Source: Acidimicrobiaceae bacterium (lineage in GTDB: Bacteria; Actinomycetota; Acidimicrobiia; Acidimicrobiales; Aldehydirespiratoraceae). Taken from it: DNA of 46,920 nucleotides. The stretch is taken from NCBI GenBank assembly GCA_009843735.1, contig VYCW01000116.1, positions 1 to 46,920 of the forward strand, given 5' to 3'. The translations under genes were made by a program, and so were the position numbers. Positions 8,061 through 15,564 of the stretch are shown piece by piece; position 1 is the first letter of the stretch; every line of letters begins with the position of its first letter. Below the pieces are notes generated by a model, which was not told the DNA's origin, did no database searches, and was given only the letters and a program-made list of their open reading frames with translations.

Positions 8061-8563
8061 TCCATCTCCCCTCTAAGCGCAGCGATGGCGCGGTGGGCCA
8101 GCGAGCGCACCGTTCCCGGCCGGACGCCCAGCACTTCCGCGATCTCCTCATCGCGAAGGTCGGCGAAGTAGCGCAACACCACCACCAGGCGCTGGCGGTC
8201 GGTGAGGCGGTCCAGTGCGGTGCGCAAGTCGATGAGCTGCTCCGGGATGTCGTCGTCGGCGACCTCGAGGCGGGCAGCCCGGTAGCGCTGCTCGATGGTG
8301 CGGCGCCGCAGAACCCCCGCGCATCCGTTGATCACCGACCTTCTCAGGTACGCATCCGGCCGATCGACGGTGTCCCAGCGCTCGCTCACCGCTACGAAGG
8401 CGTCCTGCACGACCTCTTCGGCGATCGCGGGCGATCCGACGAGCAGCGTGGCCAGCCGAACCATGGGTACGCGCCTGGCCGAGAACAGCCCGTCGAAGCT
8501 GCCGCCTGCGTTCAGCGTCGGCTCTGGCGGAACGCGAGGATCGCGGTCCGAACCTGTCTCCAT
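8057..8563 (-). CDS. ECF-type RNA polymerase sigma factor
   Basis: The product has about 168 residues. Sigma region 2 (VPMVRLATLLVGSPAIAEEV followed by QDAFVAVSERW) contacts core polymerase and the -10 element. Region 4 (LTDRQRLVVVLRYFADLRDE with EIAEVLGVRPGTVRSLAHRA) is the helix-turn-helix for the -35 element. This is the SigE-like group of small actinobacterial ECF factors with no extra domain. ATG 8563 is preferred over the adjacent GTG 8566 because AGG lies 5 nt before the run into it. Its end overlaps the start of the large sensor gene by ATGA, the classic arrangement of an ECF factor with its membrane anti-sigma partner. Upstream, only 42 nt separate it from the stop of the ornithine-cyclodeaminase-like gene, so it may also be read from that operon. 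The target regulon is unknown. Confidence 0.93.
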   Translation of the reverse strand: METGSDRDPRVPPEPTLNAGGSFDGLFSARRVPMVRLATLLVGSPAIAEEVVQDAFVAVSERWDTVDRPDAYLRRSVINGCAGVLRRRTIEQRYRAARLEVADDDIPEQLIDLRTALDRLTDRQRLVVVLRYFADLRDEEIAEVLGVRPGTVRSLAHRAIAALRGEME

Positions 8564-8581
8564 CACTACCTAAGATGCACG

Positions 8582-8594
8582 AAACCGGCGGTTT
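8582..8594. promoter_or_regulatory. Perfect inverted repeat AAACCG-G-CGGTTT upstream of the ECF sigma gene
   Basis: A 6-bp perfect palindrome with a one-base centre lies 19 nt upstream of the sigma factor ATG and 12 nt before the stop of the upstream gene's coding strand. It is well placed to be an operator or part of a promoter for the sigma-sensor operon. It is too short and lacks a T-tract for a convincing terminator. Confidence 0.35.
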
Positions 8595-8605
8595 GTTGCA
8601 GGCCT

Positions 8606-9535
8606 TCAGCGGAGGGCGAGGCGGGCTGCGGCTAGGTCAGCGACCGCGAAGCCGGCCGACTTGAACAGGGTGATCTCTTCGGCAGAGGTGCGACCGGGGT
8701 GGTGGCCGGTGGCGAGGGCGTGAAGGTCGGCCGCGATCGAGGCCTCAGTGATTACGCCGTCGGCCAGCGGCTGGGCCAGGTCGCCGGACATGACGGCGCC
8801 CGCAAGGGTGTCGACGAAGATCGTGGCTCGGGCCGCGGCTTCGTCGTCGGACTCGCGCATGTCCGGCTGGAAGCTGCCGACGAGATCGAGGTGGGCGCCC
8901 GGGGCCAGCAGCTCGCCGCGCACCAGCGGCTGGGTGGCGCCGGTAACGCACGAGACGATGTCGGCCCGACCGATGCTGGTGTCGAGATCGTCGGACGCTT
9001 CGGCCGGCAAGCCCTCGACTCGTAGGGTCTCGGCGACTGACGCGGCCGCCTCGGGGCGGCGTCCCCAGACCTCGATGCGGGCCAGCGAGCGGACCGCAGC
9101 GTGGGCCCGGGCCATGTTGGGTGCCAGGACTCCGGTGCCGACGACCAGCAGGTGCTGGGCGTCGGGGCGGGCCAGGCAGTCGGCGGCCAGAGCAGAGATC
9201 GCGGCCGTGCGGCGAGCTGTCAGCTCGTCGCCGTCGAGAACGGCGGCGACCTGGCCGGTGCCGCCGTCGAAGGCGAGATAGGCGGCGTTGACCGTCGGCA
9301 CGTCGGTGCCGGCGTTGGACGGGAAGTAGGTGACGGCCTTGACGCCGATCATCTCGGTGTCTGCCCAGGCCGGCATCAACAGGAAGGCTCCGGTGCCGCC
9401 GCCGGGAAGGCCGACCGGATGCACGTGACGTTCGGGTGCGGTCACGGCGTCCTCGGTGAGCGCCTCGGCGATGGCCGAGATCAGCTCGGGCCACGGCGTA
9501 GCGGCCCGGACGGCGGCAGCGTCAAGGACGCGCAT
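8606..9535 (-). CDS. Ornithine cyclodeaminase / mu-crystallin family enzyme (DauB-like)
   Basis: The product has 309 residues, the usual length of this NAD(P)-dependent family. Seen: the N-terminal substrate domain with TEMIGVKAVTYFPSNAG near residue 61, the DGDELTARRTAAISALAAD segment around residue 105, and a Rossmann domain starting HLLVVGTGVLAPNMARAHAA near residue 129. The family includes ornithine cyclodeaminase, pyrroline-2-carboxylate reductase, alanine dehydrogenase and L-arginine dehydrogenase DauB, which sequence alone does not separate. The gene lies 64 nt after a very DauA-like D-amino-acid dehydrogenase gene. In Pseudomonas the DauA/DauB pair turns D-arginine to L-arginine through the 2-oxo acid, so an amino-acid dehydrogenase or imine reductase role is the best inference. 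ATG 9535 follows an in-frame GTG. Confidence 0.88.
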   Translation of the reverse strand: MRVLDAAAVRAATPWPELISAIAEALTEDAVTAPERHVHPVGLPGGGTGAFLLMPAWADTEMIGVKAVTYFPSNAGTDVPTVNAAYLAFDGGTGQVAAVLDGDELTARRTAAISALAADCLARPDAQHLLVVGTGVLAPNMARAHAAVRSLARIEVWGRRPEAAASVAETLRVEGLPAEASDDLDTSIGRADIVSCVTGATQPLVRGELLAPGAHLDLVGSFQPDMRESDDEAAARATIFVDTLAGAVMSGDLAQPLADGVITEASIAADLHALATGHHPGRTSAEEITLFKSAGFAVADLAAARLALR

Positions 9536-9602
9536 CACGCCGAGAATGTCACGCCTTCCGTCCCCGTGCCAGATCTCGTCGGCTCGTCGGAGCCAGCACC
9601 GC

Positions 9603-10736
9603 CTAGCGCGCGAAACGCTGAGGTCTAAGTTCGGCCGCGAGATCGGTGGGGAGCCTTTCTGGGGCTGTACCGCTGATCAGGTCTGCGACCAGCGAGGCGA
9701 TGGCCGGGGAGGTCTGGATGCCGGTGCCGCCCTGTCCGGCGCACCAGAAGAACCCCGGCGCGCCGGGATCGAAGCCGACGACCGGGACCCGGTCCGGAGC
9801 GAACGTGCGCAAGCCGGCCCAGGTGGAACGGACCGAGCGCACGTCGAGGACCGTGGCCCGGTTGACAGCCTCGATCCCGGCGGCGACGTCGATCTCGCGG
9901 GGCTTGACATCGCAGGCATCCACGGGGTCCTCGTCAGCGGGCGAGGCCAGGAACTGCCCAGTGCCCTCGGGCTTGAAGTAGAAGCTCTCGTCGCCCCCGA
10001 CGACCAGGGGCCAGCTCGCCGACTCGTGACGGCTGGCGAAGGTGAACACAGTGCGCCGGTACGGCTGCAGGCCGACGGGGCGCGCGCCGGCCATGCCGGC
10101 CACCTCGTCGGCCCAGGCGCCAGCCGCGTTGACGACGGTGGCGCAGCTCAGCACCCGCTCTCCCACGTCCACTTGCCAACACCCGTCGCGGCGGGCGAGC
10201 GCCCGCACCCCGTGTTCCCGTAGCACCGCCGCCCCCTCGGCGCGGGCGCCGCGCAGGAAGGCCTGGTGCAATTCGGCTACGTCGATGTCGAAGCCGCCGT
10301 ACTCGATCACACCGGCATCGAGCCACTGCGGGTCGAGTACGGGGCAGAGGCTGATGGCGCCGGCGGCATCGAGGCGCTCGCACGGTGTGCCCGTGGTCTG
10401 GTTGGCGGCGACCGTCGCCGCCACCTGCTCCTCGAAGCCGGCGGGGGCGACCCACAGCACGTTGCGGGGCTCCAGCAGCTCGCTGTCGGCCAGGCCGTCG
10501 GCGCCGGTCGCCAGGAACGGCAGCGACGCCGCGCTCAGGACCCGGTTGGCCGGCTCGCCGTAGGAGGCCAGGAACTGGGCGACCGACCGTCCCGTGCTGT
10601 GCGCGGTGAGCGACGCCTCGCGCTCGACGACCGCCACACGGTGCCCGCGCCGGGCCAACGCCCAGGCAGCCGACATCCCGGCCATGCCCCCACCGACGAT
10701 GACTACATCGAATGAGCGGGAGGAGGAACCGGTCAT
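9603..10736 (-). CDS. dauA: FAD-dependent D-amino-acid dehydrogenase, DauA-like
   Basis: The product has 377 residues and is a DAO-fold flavoenzyme. FAD-binding motif VVIVGGGMAGMSAAWALA lies near residue 11, followed by EREASLTAHSTGRSVAQF. Many further stretches follow the D-arginine dehydrogenase of Pseudomonas as I remember it: GLQPYRRTVFTFAS, GDESFYFKPEGTGQFLASPA, STWAGLRTFAPDRVPVVGF and APGFFWCAGQGGTGIQTSPA. It would oxidise a D-amino acid (basic ones in DauA) to the imino acid, which hydrolyses to the 2-oxo acid, passing electrons to a quinone or another acceptor. The DauB-like gene follows directly, and a racemase and importer lie upstream. ATG 10736 is chosen; a GTG at 10745 in frame is possible. 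Neither start has a strong ribosome site. Substrate specificity is inferred. Confidence 0.85.
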   Translation of the reverse strand: MTGSSSRSFDVVIVGGGMAGMSAAWALARRGHRVAVVEREASLTAHSTGRSVAQFLASYGEPANRVLSAASLPFLATGADGLADSELLEPRNVLWVAPAGFEEQVAATVAANQTTGTPCERLDAAGAISLCPVLDPQWLDAGVIEYGGFDIDVAELHQAFLRGARAEGAAVLREHGVRALARRDGCWQVDVGERVLSCATVVNAAGAWADEVAGMAGARPVGLQPYRRTVFTFASRHESASWPLVVGGDESFYFKPEGTGQFLASPADEDPVDACDVKPREIDVAAGIEAVNRATVLDVRSVRSTWAGLRTFAPDRVPVVGFDPGAPGFFWCAGQGGTGIQTSPAIASLVADLISGTAPERLPTDLAAELRPQRFAR

Positions 10737-10869
10737 GGCTACCACGAACTATACGAACCCCCGCTCACGCCGTGGGATAGGCACCCGGCTGTTCCAAGGC
10801 CGCGACAGCCAGCGTGTTGCCCTCGATCACCGCTGGCCCCGATCCGCCCGCGGGGCGTGTCGCCGGGCG

Positions 10870-11598
10870 CTATCCGCCTGCGGGGCTGGTTCGCTCCTTG
10901 TCGGGCGGCGGCATGTAGGTCCGGCGACTGGGCCTCAGGCCCATCGAGTGCATGGTCAGCAGCGTCCCGAGGGCGGCGCCCGTCGGATCGACCACCGGCA
11001 CACGCGCTTGATCCGACTCCAGCCGGTCTTGGAGAGCGGCCGCGACACCGAGCATTCCGGTGCATCCCAGCACCAAGACGTCGGCACCCGCATCAAGGGC
11101 TCGGCACGAGGCTTCGAAGAGGTTCTTGAGCAGCACGTCGCCGTCGTGCAGCTCCAGCACGGGGGTGTCGATCACCTCTATGGACGCCATCCGGCTCCTC
11201 ACACCCATCCGGGAGGCCAGCGTGGAGATCATGGGCACGACATTCTCCAGCACGGTGACAACCGAGAAGCGCTCCCCGAGGTTCAGGGCCGTGGTCACCG
11301 CGGGCTCGAACCCGCCCACCACCGGTATGTCGACGAGTTCCCGGGCTGCAGGAACCGCGGGATCACCGAAGCAGGTGATGAACACCGCGTCCGCTCCCTG
11401 GGCCTCGGCCCGCACGACCTCGGCGACGATGGCGGGACCTGCGAGGACCTCGTCATAGAACGACTCGATAGAGGCGGGGCCGTACGGGAGGCACGAGACC
11501 TCCAAGCCAATGCCGTCGCCGAGGAAGCCGCGGGCCTCCTCAGCGATCTGGTCGTTGAACGAGTCCGATGTGATCGGAACAACGATGTGGACTCTCAT
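10870..11598 (-). CDS. Asp/Glu/hydantoin racemase family protein
   Basis: The product has 242 residues. The fold is the two-domain Asp/Glu racemase type, with the two catalytic cysteines visible in ADAVFITCFGDPAVPAAREL (near residue 75) and DVLVLGCTGMLGVAAALQ (near residue 180). Between them lies VVTVLENVVPMISTLASRMG. Length and motifs fit hydantoin racemase HyuE or allantoin racemase better than classical glutamate racemase MurI. It would interconvert enantiomers of a 5-substituted hydantoin or a related compound without cofactor in the cytoplasm. ATG 11598 is supported by an AAGGGA ribosome site. The gene follows the ABC permease gene by about 50 nt and so belongs to the importer operon. 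Hydantoin specificity is inferred from the HyuA-like and DUF917 genes further upstream. Confidence 0.85.
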   Translation of the reverse strand: MRVHIVVPITSDSFNDQIAEEARGFLGDGIGLEVSCLPYGPASIESFYDEVLAGPAIVAEVVRAEAQGADAVFITCFGDPAVPAARELVDIPVVGGFEPAVTTALNLGERFSVVTVLENVVPMISTLASRMGVRSRMASIEVIDTPVLELHDGDVLLKNLFEASCRALDAGADVLVLGCTGMLGVAAALQDRLESDQARVPVVDPTGAALGTLLTMHSMGLRPSRRTYMPPPDKERTSPAGG

Positions 11599-11647
11599 TG
11601 TGGTCTTCCCTTTCTGCATTGGATTGCGGACGGTCGATTCCTTCGGG

Positions 11648-12622
11648 CTAGGCGCGTCGGGCTCTGGACCAGGCGTCGGTGGCGACGGCCACGAGGATCA
11701 CGAGACCCTGGATGATTCGCTGCCAGATGGGGTCAATCTGGTGGAGGTTGAACCCGTTGACCATGAAGGCGATGAAGAAGGCCCCTAGCAGCGTCCTCCA
11801 CACCGCGCCGGTGCCGCCCGCGATGGAGGTGCCGCCCACGACGATCGCGGCGATGACACCGAACACAAAGCTGAAGTCGTCGGAGGGGGTCGCACTGATG
11901 GTCCGCGACGCGGCCACCACACCGGCGAGCCCGGCGGCGAGCCCCGACAGTGCGAACACGGCCACGACCACCTGCCGCGTGCGCACACCAGCGAGCCTGG
12001 CAGCCTCGACGTTGCCTCCCGTGGCGTACACATGGCGACCGAACCGGGTTGCAGCCAGCGTGATCCAGGCCATCAACACGACCGCCAGCGAGATCCATGT
12101 GGCCGTCGTGAGCTCGGCGAATCGTGTGCGGGCGATGTCTCGGAAGCTGTCGCTGGAGGGCCGCATGATGCTGCGCTCGCTGACGACGTAGCCAATTCCG
12201 AAGACGATGAAGGACGTAGCCAGAGTCGTAATGAACGAGTTGATCCGCGCGAATGCCACGATTGAACCGTTGGCTGTTCCGACGACCAGACCGAACGCGC
12301 ATCCTGCGAGCAAGGCCAGCGCGACGGAGCCGGTGGCGTTCTCGACTCGCAGCGCTACCAGCGGGGCGGCCACCGCAACCGCCGAGATCGACACGTCGAA
12401 ACCGCCTGCGATCATGGTCAGCGTGGCAACGGAGGCGGCTATCAGCAGCGTCGCCTGCTGGTCGAGAACGTTGCGCAGGTTGGGGCCGGTCAAGAACCCG
12501 TCGGTTGTGATGGCAAGCAGCACGAACAGAGCGACGGTCACCCAGACGATGCCGTAGCGGGCAAACAACCCGACGTATCGGTTGGCTCCGGATGGCCGCG
12601 GCGGCGCGGCTGCATCCGTCAT
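11648..12622 (-). CDS. ABC importer permease, RbsC family
   Basis: The product has 324 residues, almost entirely hydrophobic, with about ten membrane segments. It begins after a short cytoplasmic leader (RYGIVWVTVALFVLLAIT). The conserved RbsC-family signature is seen in LLIAASVATLTMIAGGFDVS near residue 62, where the GG.DLS-type motif is GGFDVS, and in VFGVIAAIVVGGTSIAGGTG near residue 250. It forms the membrane channel with the ATPase encoded just upstream, and the two genes overlap by 4 bases (ATGA). RbsC-family permeases move pentoses, but also nucleosides, autoinducer-2 and other small polar molecules, so a sugar should not be assumed. Only one permease gene is present, so the channel is expected to be a homodimer. 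Confidence 0.93.
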   Translation of the reverse strand: MTDAAAPPRPSGANRYVGLFARYGIVWVTVALFVLLAITTDGFLTGPNLRNVLDQQATLLIAASVATLTMIAGGFDVSISAVAVAAPLVALRVENATGSVALALLAGCAFGLVVGTANGSIVAFARINSFITTLATSFIVFGIGYVVSERSIMRPSSDSFRDIARTRFAELTTATWISLAVVLMAWITLAATRFGRHVYATGGNVEAARLAGVRTRQVVVAVFALSGLAAGLAGVVAASRTISATPSDDFSFVFGVIAAIVVGGTSIAGGTGAVWRTLLGAFFIAFMVNGFNLHQIDPIWQRIIQGLVILVAVATDAWSRARRA

Positions 12623-14205
12623 GAGTTCTGGCCGACCGCGGCTTCCTCACCGAAGGCATGCCGCAGGATCTGCGTCTCGTCCAGGTCGGGATGGATGAAC
12701 TCCGCAACGAACCGCCCGTCTCGCATGACGAGCACGCGGTGGCAGAGCCCCACCAGTTCCTCGAGTTCCGAGGACACGAGCAGCACCGCGAGGCCGTCGG
12801 TAGCCGCGGCCGCGATCAGGTCGTAGATCGAGCGCTTGGAGCCCACGTCGACTCCCCTGGTGGGTTCATCGGCGATGAGGACTCTCAGACCGGGAGCCGT
12901 CCAACGCGCGAACAGGGATTTCTGTTGGTTGCCTCCTGACAGCAGCCTGACGGGCGTCTCAAGCCCTCCGCCGCGCACTCCGGCACGTGCCGCGGATGCG
13001 GATACCAACTCGCGCTCGGAGCGTCGGGTCACGAGACCTGCCCTCGTGACCCGTCGTAGGTGCGGGAGGCCGACGTTCTCGCGAAGGCTGCGCTCCATCA
13101 GCAGTCCTTGATCCTTGCGAGACTCGGGAATGAGCCCTAGGCCAGCGCTGATCGACTCACGCGGCCGGAAGCGGCCGGCGCGCCCGCCAGCGACCTGCAC
13201 ACTTCCGGCGACAGGTCTGTCAGCGCCGTAGACACACCTGACGAACTCCGTGCGGCCCGATCCGACCAGCCCTGCGATGCCGACAATCTCGCCAGGGAGC
13301 ACGTCCAGGTCGAGCCCCGCCATGAGCGGGGTGGCGGCAGAAGCGGGGTGTCCGGCGGAGCCTGCGGGAATCAGGTCTCGGACTCTCAGAACCGGGGACT
13401 GGGACGGCTCCGGAGGTGGTGGCTTGGGCGGGAAGTTGCCTTCGAGCTTGCGGCCGATCATGGCCTCGACGAGGGATCCAGTCGTCTCTGACGACGGCTT
13501 GGTGCTTCTCACGACGCGCCCGTCGCGCATGACTGTGATGTCATCGGCGAGCTCGAGGACTTCGTCGAGAAAGTGGGAGATAAAGAGGACGGTGATCTTC
13601 TGATCGCGCAGAGACCGCACCAGGCGGTGGAGTTGGTCGCGCTCCTGCGCTGAGAGGCGGGCCGAGGGCTCGTCCATGATCACGAACTCAGATCGCCGGG
13701 CCGCAGCTCGGAGGATCTCGACCCGCTGCTGGTCGGCAACGCTGAGACTCCCGACTCTCGCGGCCGGATCAATCGGGATGCCGGTGCGCTCGACGAGCGC
13801 CTCGAAGCGCTGCACGGTGTCGTTGCGGGCCACGAATCCGCACCGAGTCGACTCGACTCCGAGGAAAACGTTGTCGGCCACGCTGCGGTCCGGCACGAGG
13901 GCCAGTTCCTGGGCGATGGCGGTGATGCCGGAGGTGAACGCCTGCCTCGGTGATCGGAACCGGCACGGGCGGCCGTTGACGATCATCGATCCGCTGTCGG
14001 CGGTGTGCACTCCAACGATGATCTTCCCGACGGTGGACTTGCCCGCGCCGTTCTCGCCGACGAGTGCATGGATACAGCCGCGCCGGATGGAGATGTCTGC
14101 GCGATCGACGGCCTGGGTGGTGCCGAACCGTTTGGATACGGCGCGCAGCTCGATATGAGCGGGCTCGTCAATATGAGCGGGCTCGCCAGGCTGAGGATCA
14201 GCCAT
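12619..14205 (-). CDS. ABC importer ATPase with two nucleotide-binding domains, RbsA/MglA family
   Basis: The product has 528 residues with duplicated ABC domains. In the first, Walker A GENGAGKST is near residue 53, the signature-like LSVADQQRVEILRAA near 150, and Walker B EFVIMDEPS follows. In the second, the Walker A region is the divergent GLVGSGRTEFVRC near 320, with the signature LSGGNQQKSLFARW near 425 and Walker B VLIADEPTRGVDVGSKRSI. This asymmetry is normal for the RbsA family. The protein sits on the inner face of the membrane and powers the RbsC-type permease. The start overlaps the end of the binding-protein gene by 8 bases, indicating translational coupling. The N-terminus repeats GEPAHIDEPAHIE, a small in-frame duplication. 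Confidence 0.94.
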   Translation of the reverse strand: MADPQPGEPAHIDEPAHIELRAVSKRFGTTQAVDRADISIRRGCIHALVGENGAGKSTVGKIIVGVHTADSGSMIVNGRPCRFRSPRQAFTSGITAIAQELALVPDRSVADNVFLGVESTRCGFVARNDTVQRFEALVERTGIPIDPAARVGSLSVADQQRVEILRAAARRSEFVIMDEPSARLSAQERDQLHRLVRSLRDQKITVLFISHFLDEVLELADDITVMRDGRVVRSTKPSSETTGSLVEAMIGRKLEGNFPPKPPPPEPSQSPVLRVRDLIPAGSAGHPASAATPLMAGLDLDVLPGEIVGIAGLVGSGRTEFVRCVYGADRPVAGSVQVAGGRAGRFRPRESISAGLGLIPESRKDQGLLMERSLRENVGLPHLRRVTRAGLVTRRSERELVSASAARAGVRGGGLETPVRLLSGGNQQKSLFARWTAPGLRVLIADEPTRGVDVGSKRSIYDLIAAAATDGLAVLLVSSELEELVGLCHRVLVMRDGRFVAEFIHPDLDETQILRHAFGEEAAVGQNS

Positions 14206-15412
14206 CCCACTCCGCGTTGAACTGGTCCACGTTGGCTGCGGTGACCATTCCTTCGTCGACGAAGCCGCCGTTGGGGTCCACCCCGCCTGTGTAGGTGCCG
14301 TCCTCGAGCGCCGCGATCATGGCTTCCATGGCCAGACGGCCCTCGCTGGCCGGAGCGTAGAACACGGTCGCGAACCACCGCCCGTCACGGATTCCCTCGA
14401 TAGCGGGCGACGATCCCCCCAGGCCGATCAGGGCGACATCGTCGAGCTTGCCCTCGTCGGTGAGGACGAGCTCGATGCCTTGCAGCGGCTGGTCGGCGCC
14501 GACCACGACGTCGAAGTCAGGCTGGGCCTGCATGATGTCCTGGATGGCGTTGATCCCGCCTTCGGGTCCCAGGTACTGGCCCTCGCCCTCCGCAACGATC
14601 TCGATAGTCGGCTGGTCGGCGACCACGCTGTCGAAGCCCTGGCGCAAAGCGACGTCGAGCGGAATGCCCCGTATGCCGAAGATGTAGACCACCCGGCACG
14701 GGTCGAGGCCGGCGCAGGCCTGGACGGTGAGCCGTCCGGCCCGCTCGCCGGTCACGACGGGCGGAGCGAGGACGGAGGCTGCAATCCCGTCCACCTGCGG
14801 CTCGTTGGTGGACAGGTCGTCGCCGACGATCTGGTTGAACAGCACCACCTCATGCCCGGCTTCCAGGGCCGCCTCCACGTCGGGAACGAGCCCTGGCCCG
14901 TTCAACGCGACGAGGATGATCCCGTCGTACTGGCCGCTGGCCACCACGTCCTGGAGTTGCGTGGTCTGCAGGTCAGCGTTGAACTGAGCGTCGAACTCGA
15001 CCAACTCGATGTTGTTCTCGTCGGCAAGCCGTTGCATCTCGCCCACCGAGGCCAGCAGGAAGGTGTTGGCGGAGCTGGCCGACAGGTAGGCGACCTGCCT
15101 CGGGCCGGCCGGCTCCGTCGTTGCCGGTGGTTCATCCTCCGGCTCCTCGACGGCCGGCTCGGGCGCTTCGTCGACCTCGGGGTCGGATGCCTCCACGTCG
15201 TCCGTCCCCTCAGATGAGGTACTTGTGTCCTCTGGCGCTCCCTGCTCATCGTCAGGAGCCTCGGCTGGAGCGGCTGGAGCCTCAGTACCCGAGCTGCTCT
15301 CGACGTTGGCGTCTGCTGGTTGCTCAGGCGCCTCGTCATCGCCGCACGCCGCGGCCACTAGGGCCAGCGCCAGGATGACGGAGAGAAGCCTCGCCGCACT
15401 ACGTACCTTCAT
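14198..15412 (-). CDS. ABC importer substrate-binding lipoprotein, periplasmic-binding type 1
   Basis: The product has 404 residues. A lipoprotein signal (AARLLSVILALALVAAACGD) gives lipidation at the cysteine of AAAC. Then comes an unusually long acidic Pro/Glu/Asp/Ser linker of about 80 residues, followed by a periplasmic-binding fold of the ribose/autoinducer-2 class: QVAYLSASSANTFLLASVGE, EFDAQFNADLQTTQLQDVVA and DGIILVALNGPGLVPDVEAA. The ligand pocket residues do not identify the substrate. ATG 15412 is preferred because GGGGG lies 5 nt upstream; an in-frame GTG at 15427 would precede the lysine-rich signal oddly. It is the first gene of the binding protein - ATPase - permease - racemase operon and lies next to pucR, whose product probably controls it. 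Confidence 0.92.
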   Translation of the reverse strand: MKVRSAARLLSVILALALVAAACGDDEAPEQPADANVESSSGTEAPAAPAEAPDDEQGAPEDTSTSSEGTDDVEASDPEVDEAPEPAVEEPEDEPPATTEPAGPRQVAYLSASSANTFLLASVGEMQRLADENNIELVEFDAQFNADLQTTQLQDVVASGQYDGIILVALNGPGLVPDVEAALEAGHEVVLFNQIVGDDLSTNEPQVDGIAASVLAPPVVTGERAGRLTVQACAGLDPCRVVYIFGIRGIPLDVALRQGFDSVVADQPTIEIVAEGEGQYLGPEGGINAIQDIMQAQPDFDVVVGADQPLQGIELVLTDEGKLDDVALIGLGGSSPAIEGIRDGRWFATVFYAPASEGRLAMEAMIAALEDGTYTGGVDPNGGFVDEGMVTAANVDQFNAEWDG

Positions 15413-15461
15413 CGGATCCCCCCTCACGATGGGAATTGTGAGCCTGTGGAGGCACGGTAAG

Positions 15462-15480
15462 GAGCCCCGAACCGGGGCTC
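15462..15480. promoter_or_regulatory. Perfect hairpin/palindrome GAGCCCC-N5-GGGGCTC before the importer operon
   Basis: A 7-bp perfect inverted repeat with a 5-base loop lies 50 nt upstream of the binding-protein ATG and 85 nt after the pucR stop, both on the minus strand. It could end pucR transcription or serve as an operator for PucR. There is no T-run after it, so an operator is at least as likely as a terminator. Confidence 0.45.
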
Positions 15481-15564
15481 AATGGGCAGACCGCTGCCAT
15501 ACGGGCACTGCGAAGTGCAGTTCTTGCACCCAGGAGGCAAGTCCCTGCTGGAGCGGAGAACGGG

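Noticed and set aside
10842..10885. Direct repeat of ATCCGCC-GCGGGGC near the racemase stop
   Set aside because: Short, imperfect and GC-only; expected by chance at this base composition.
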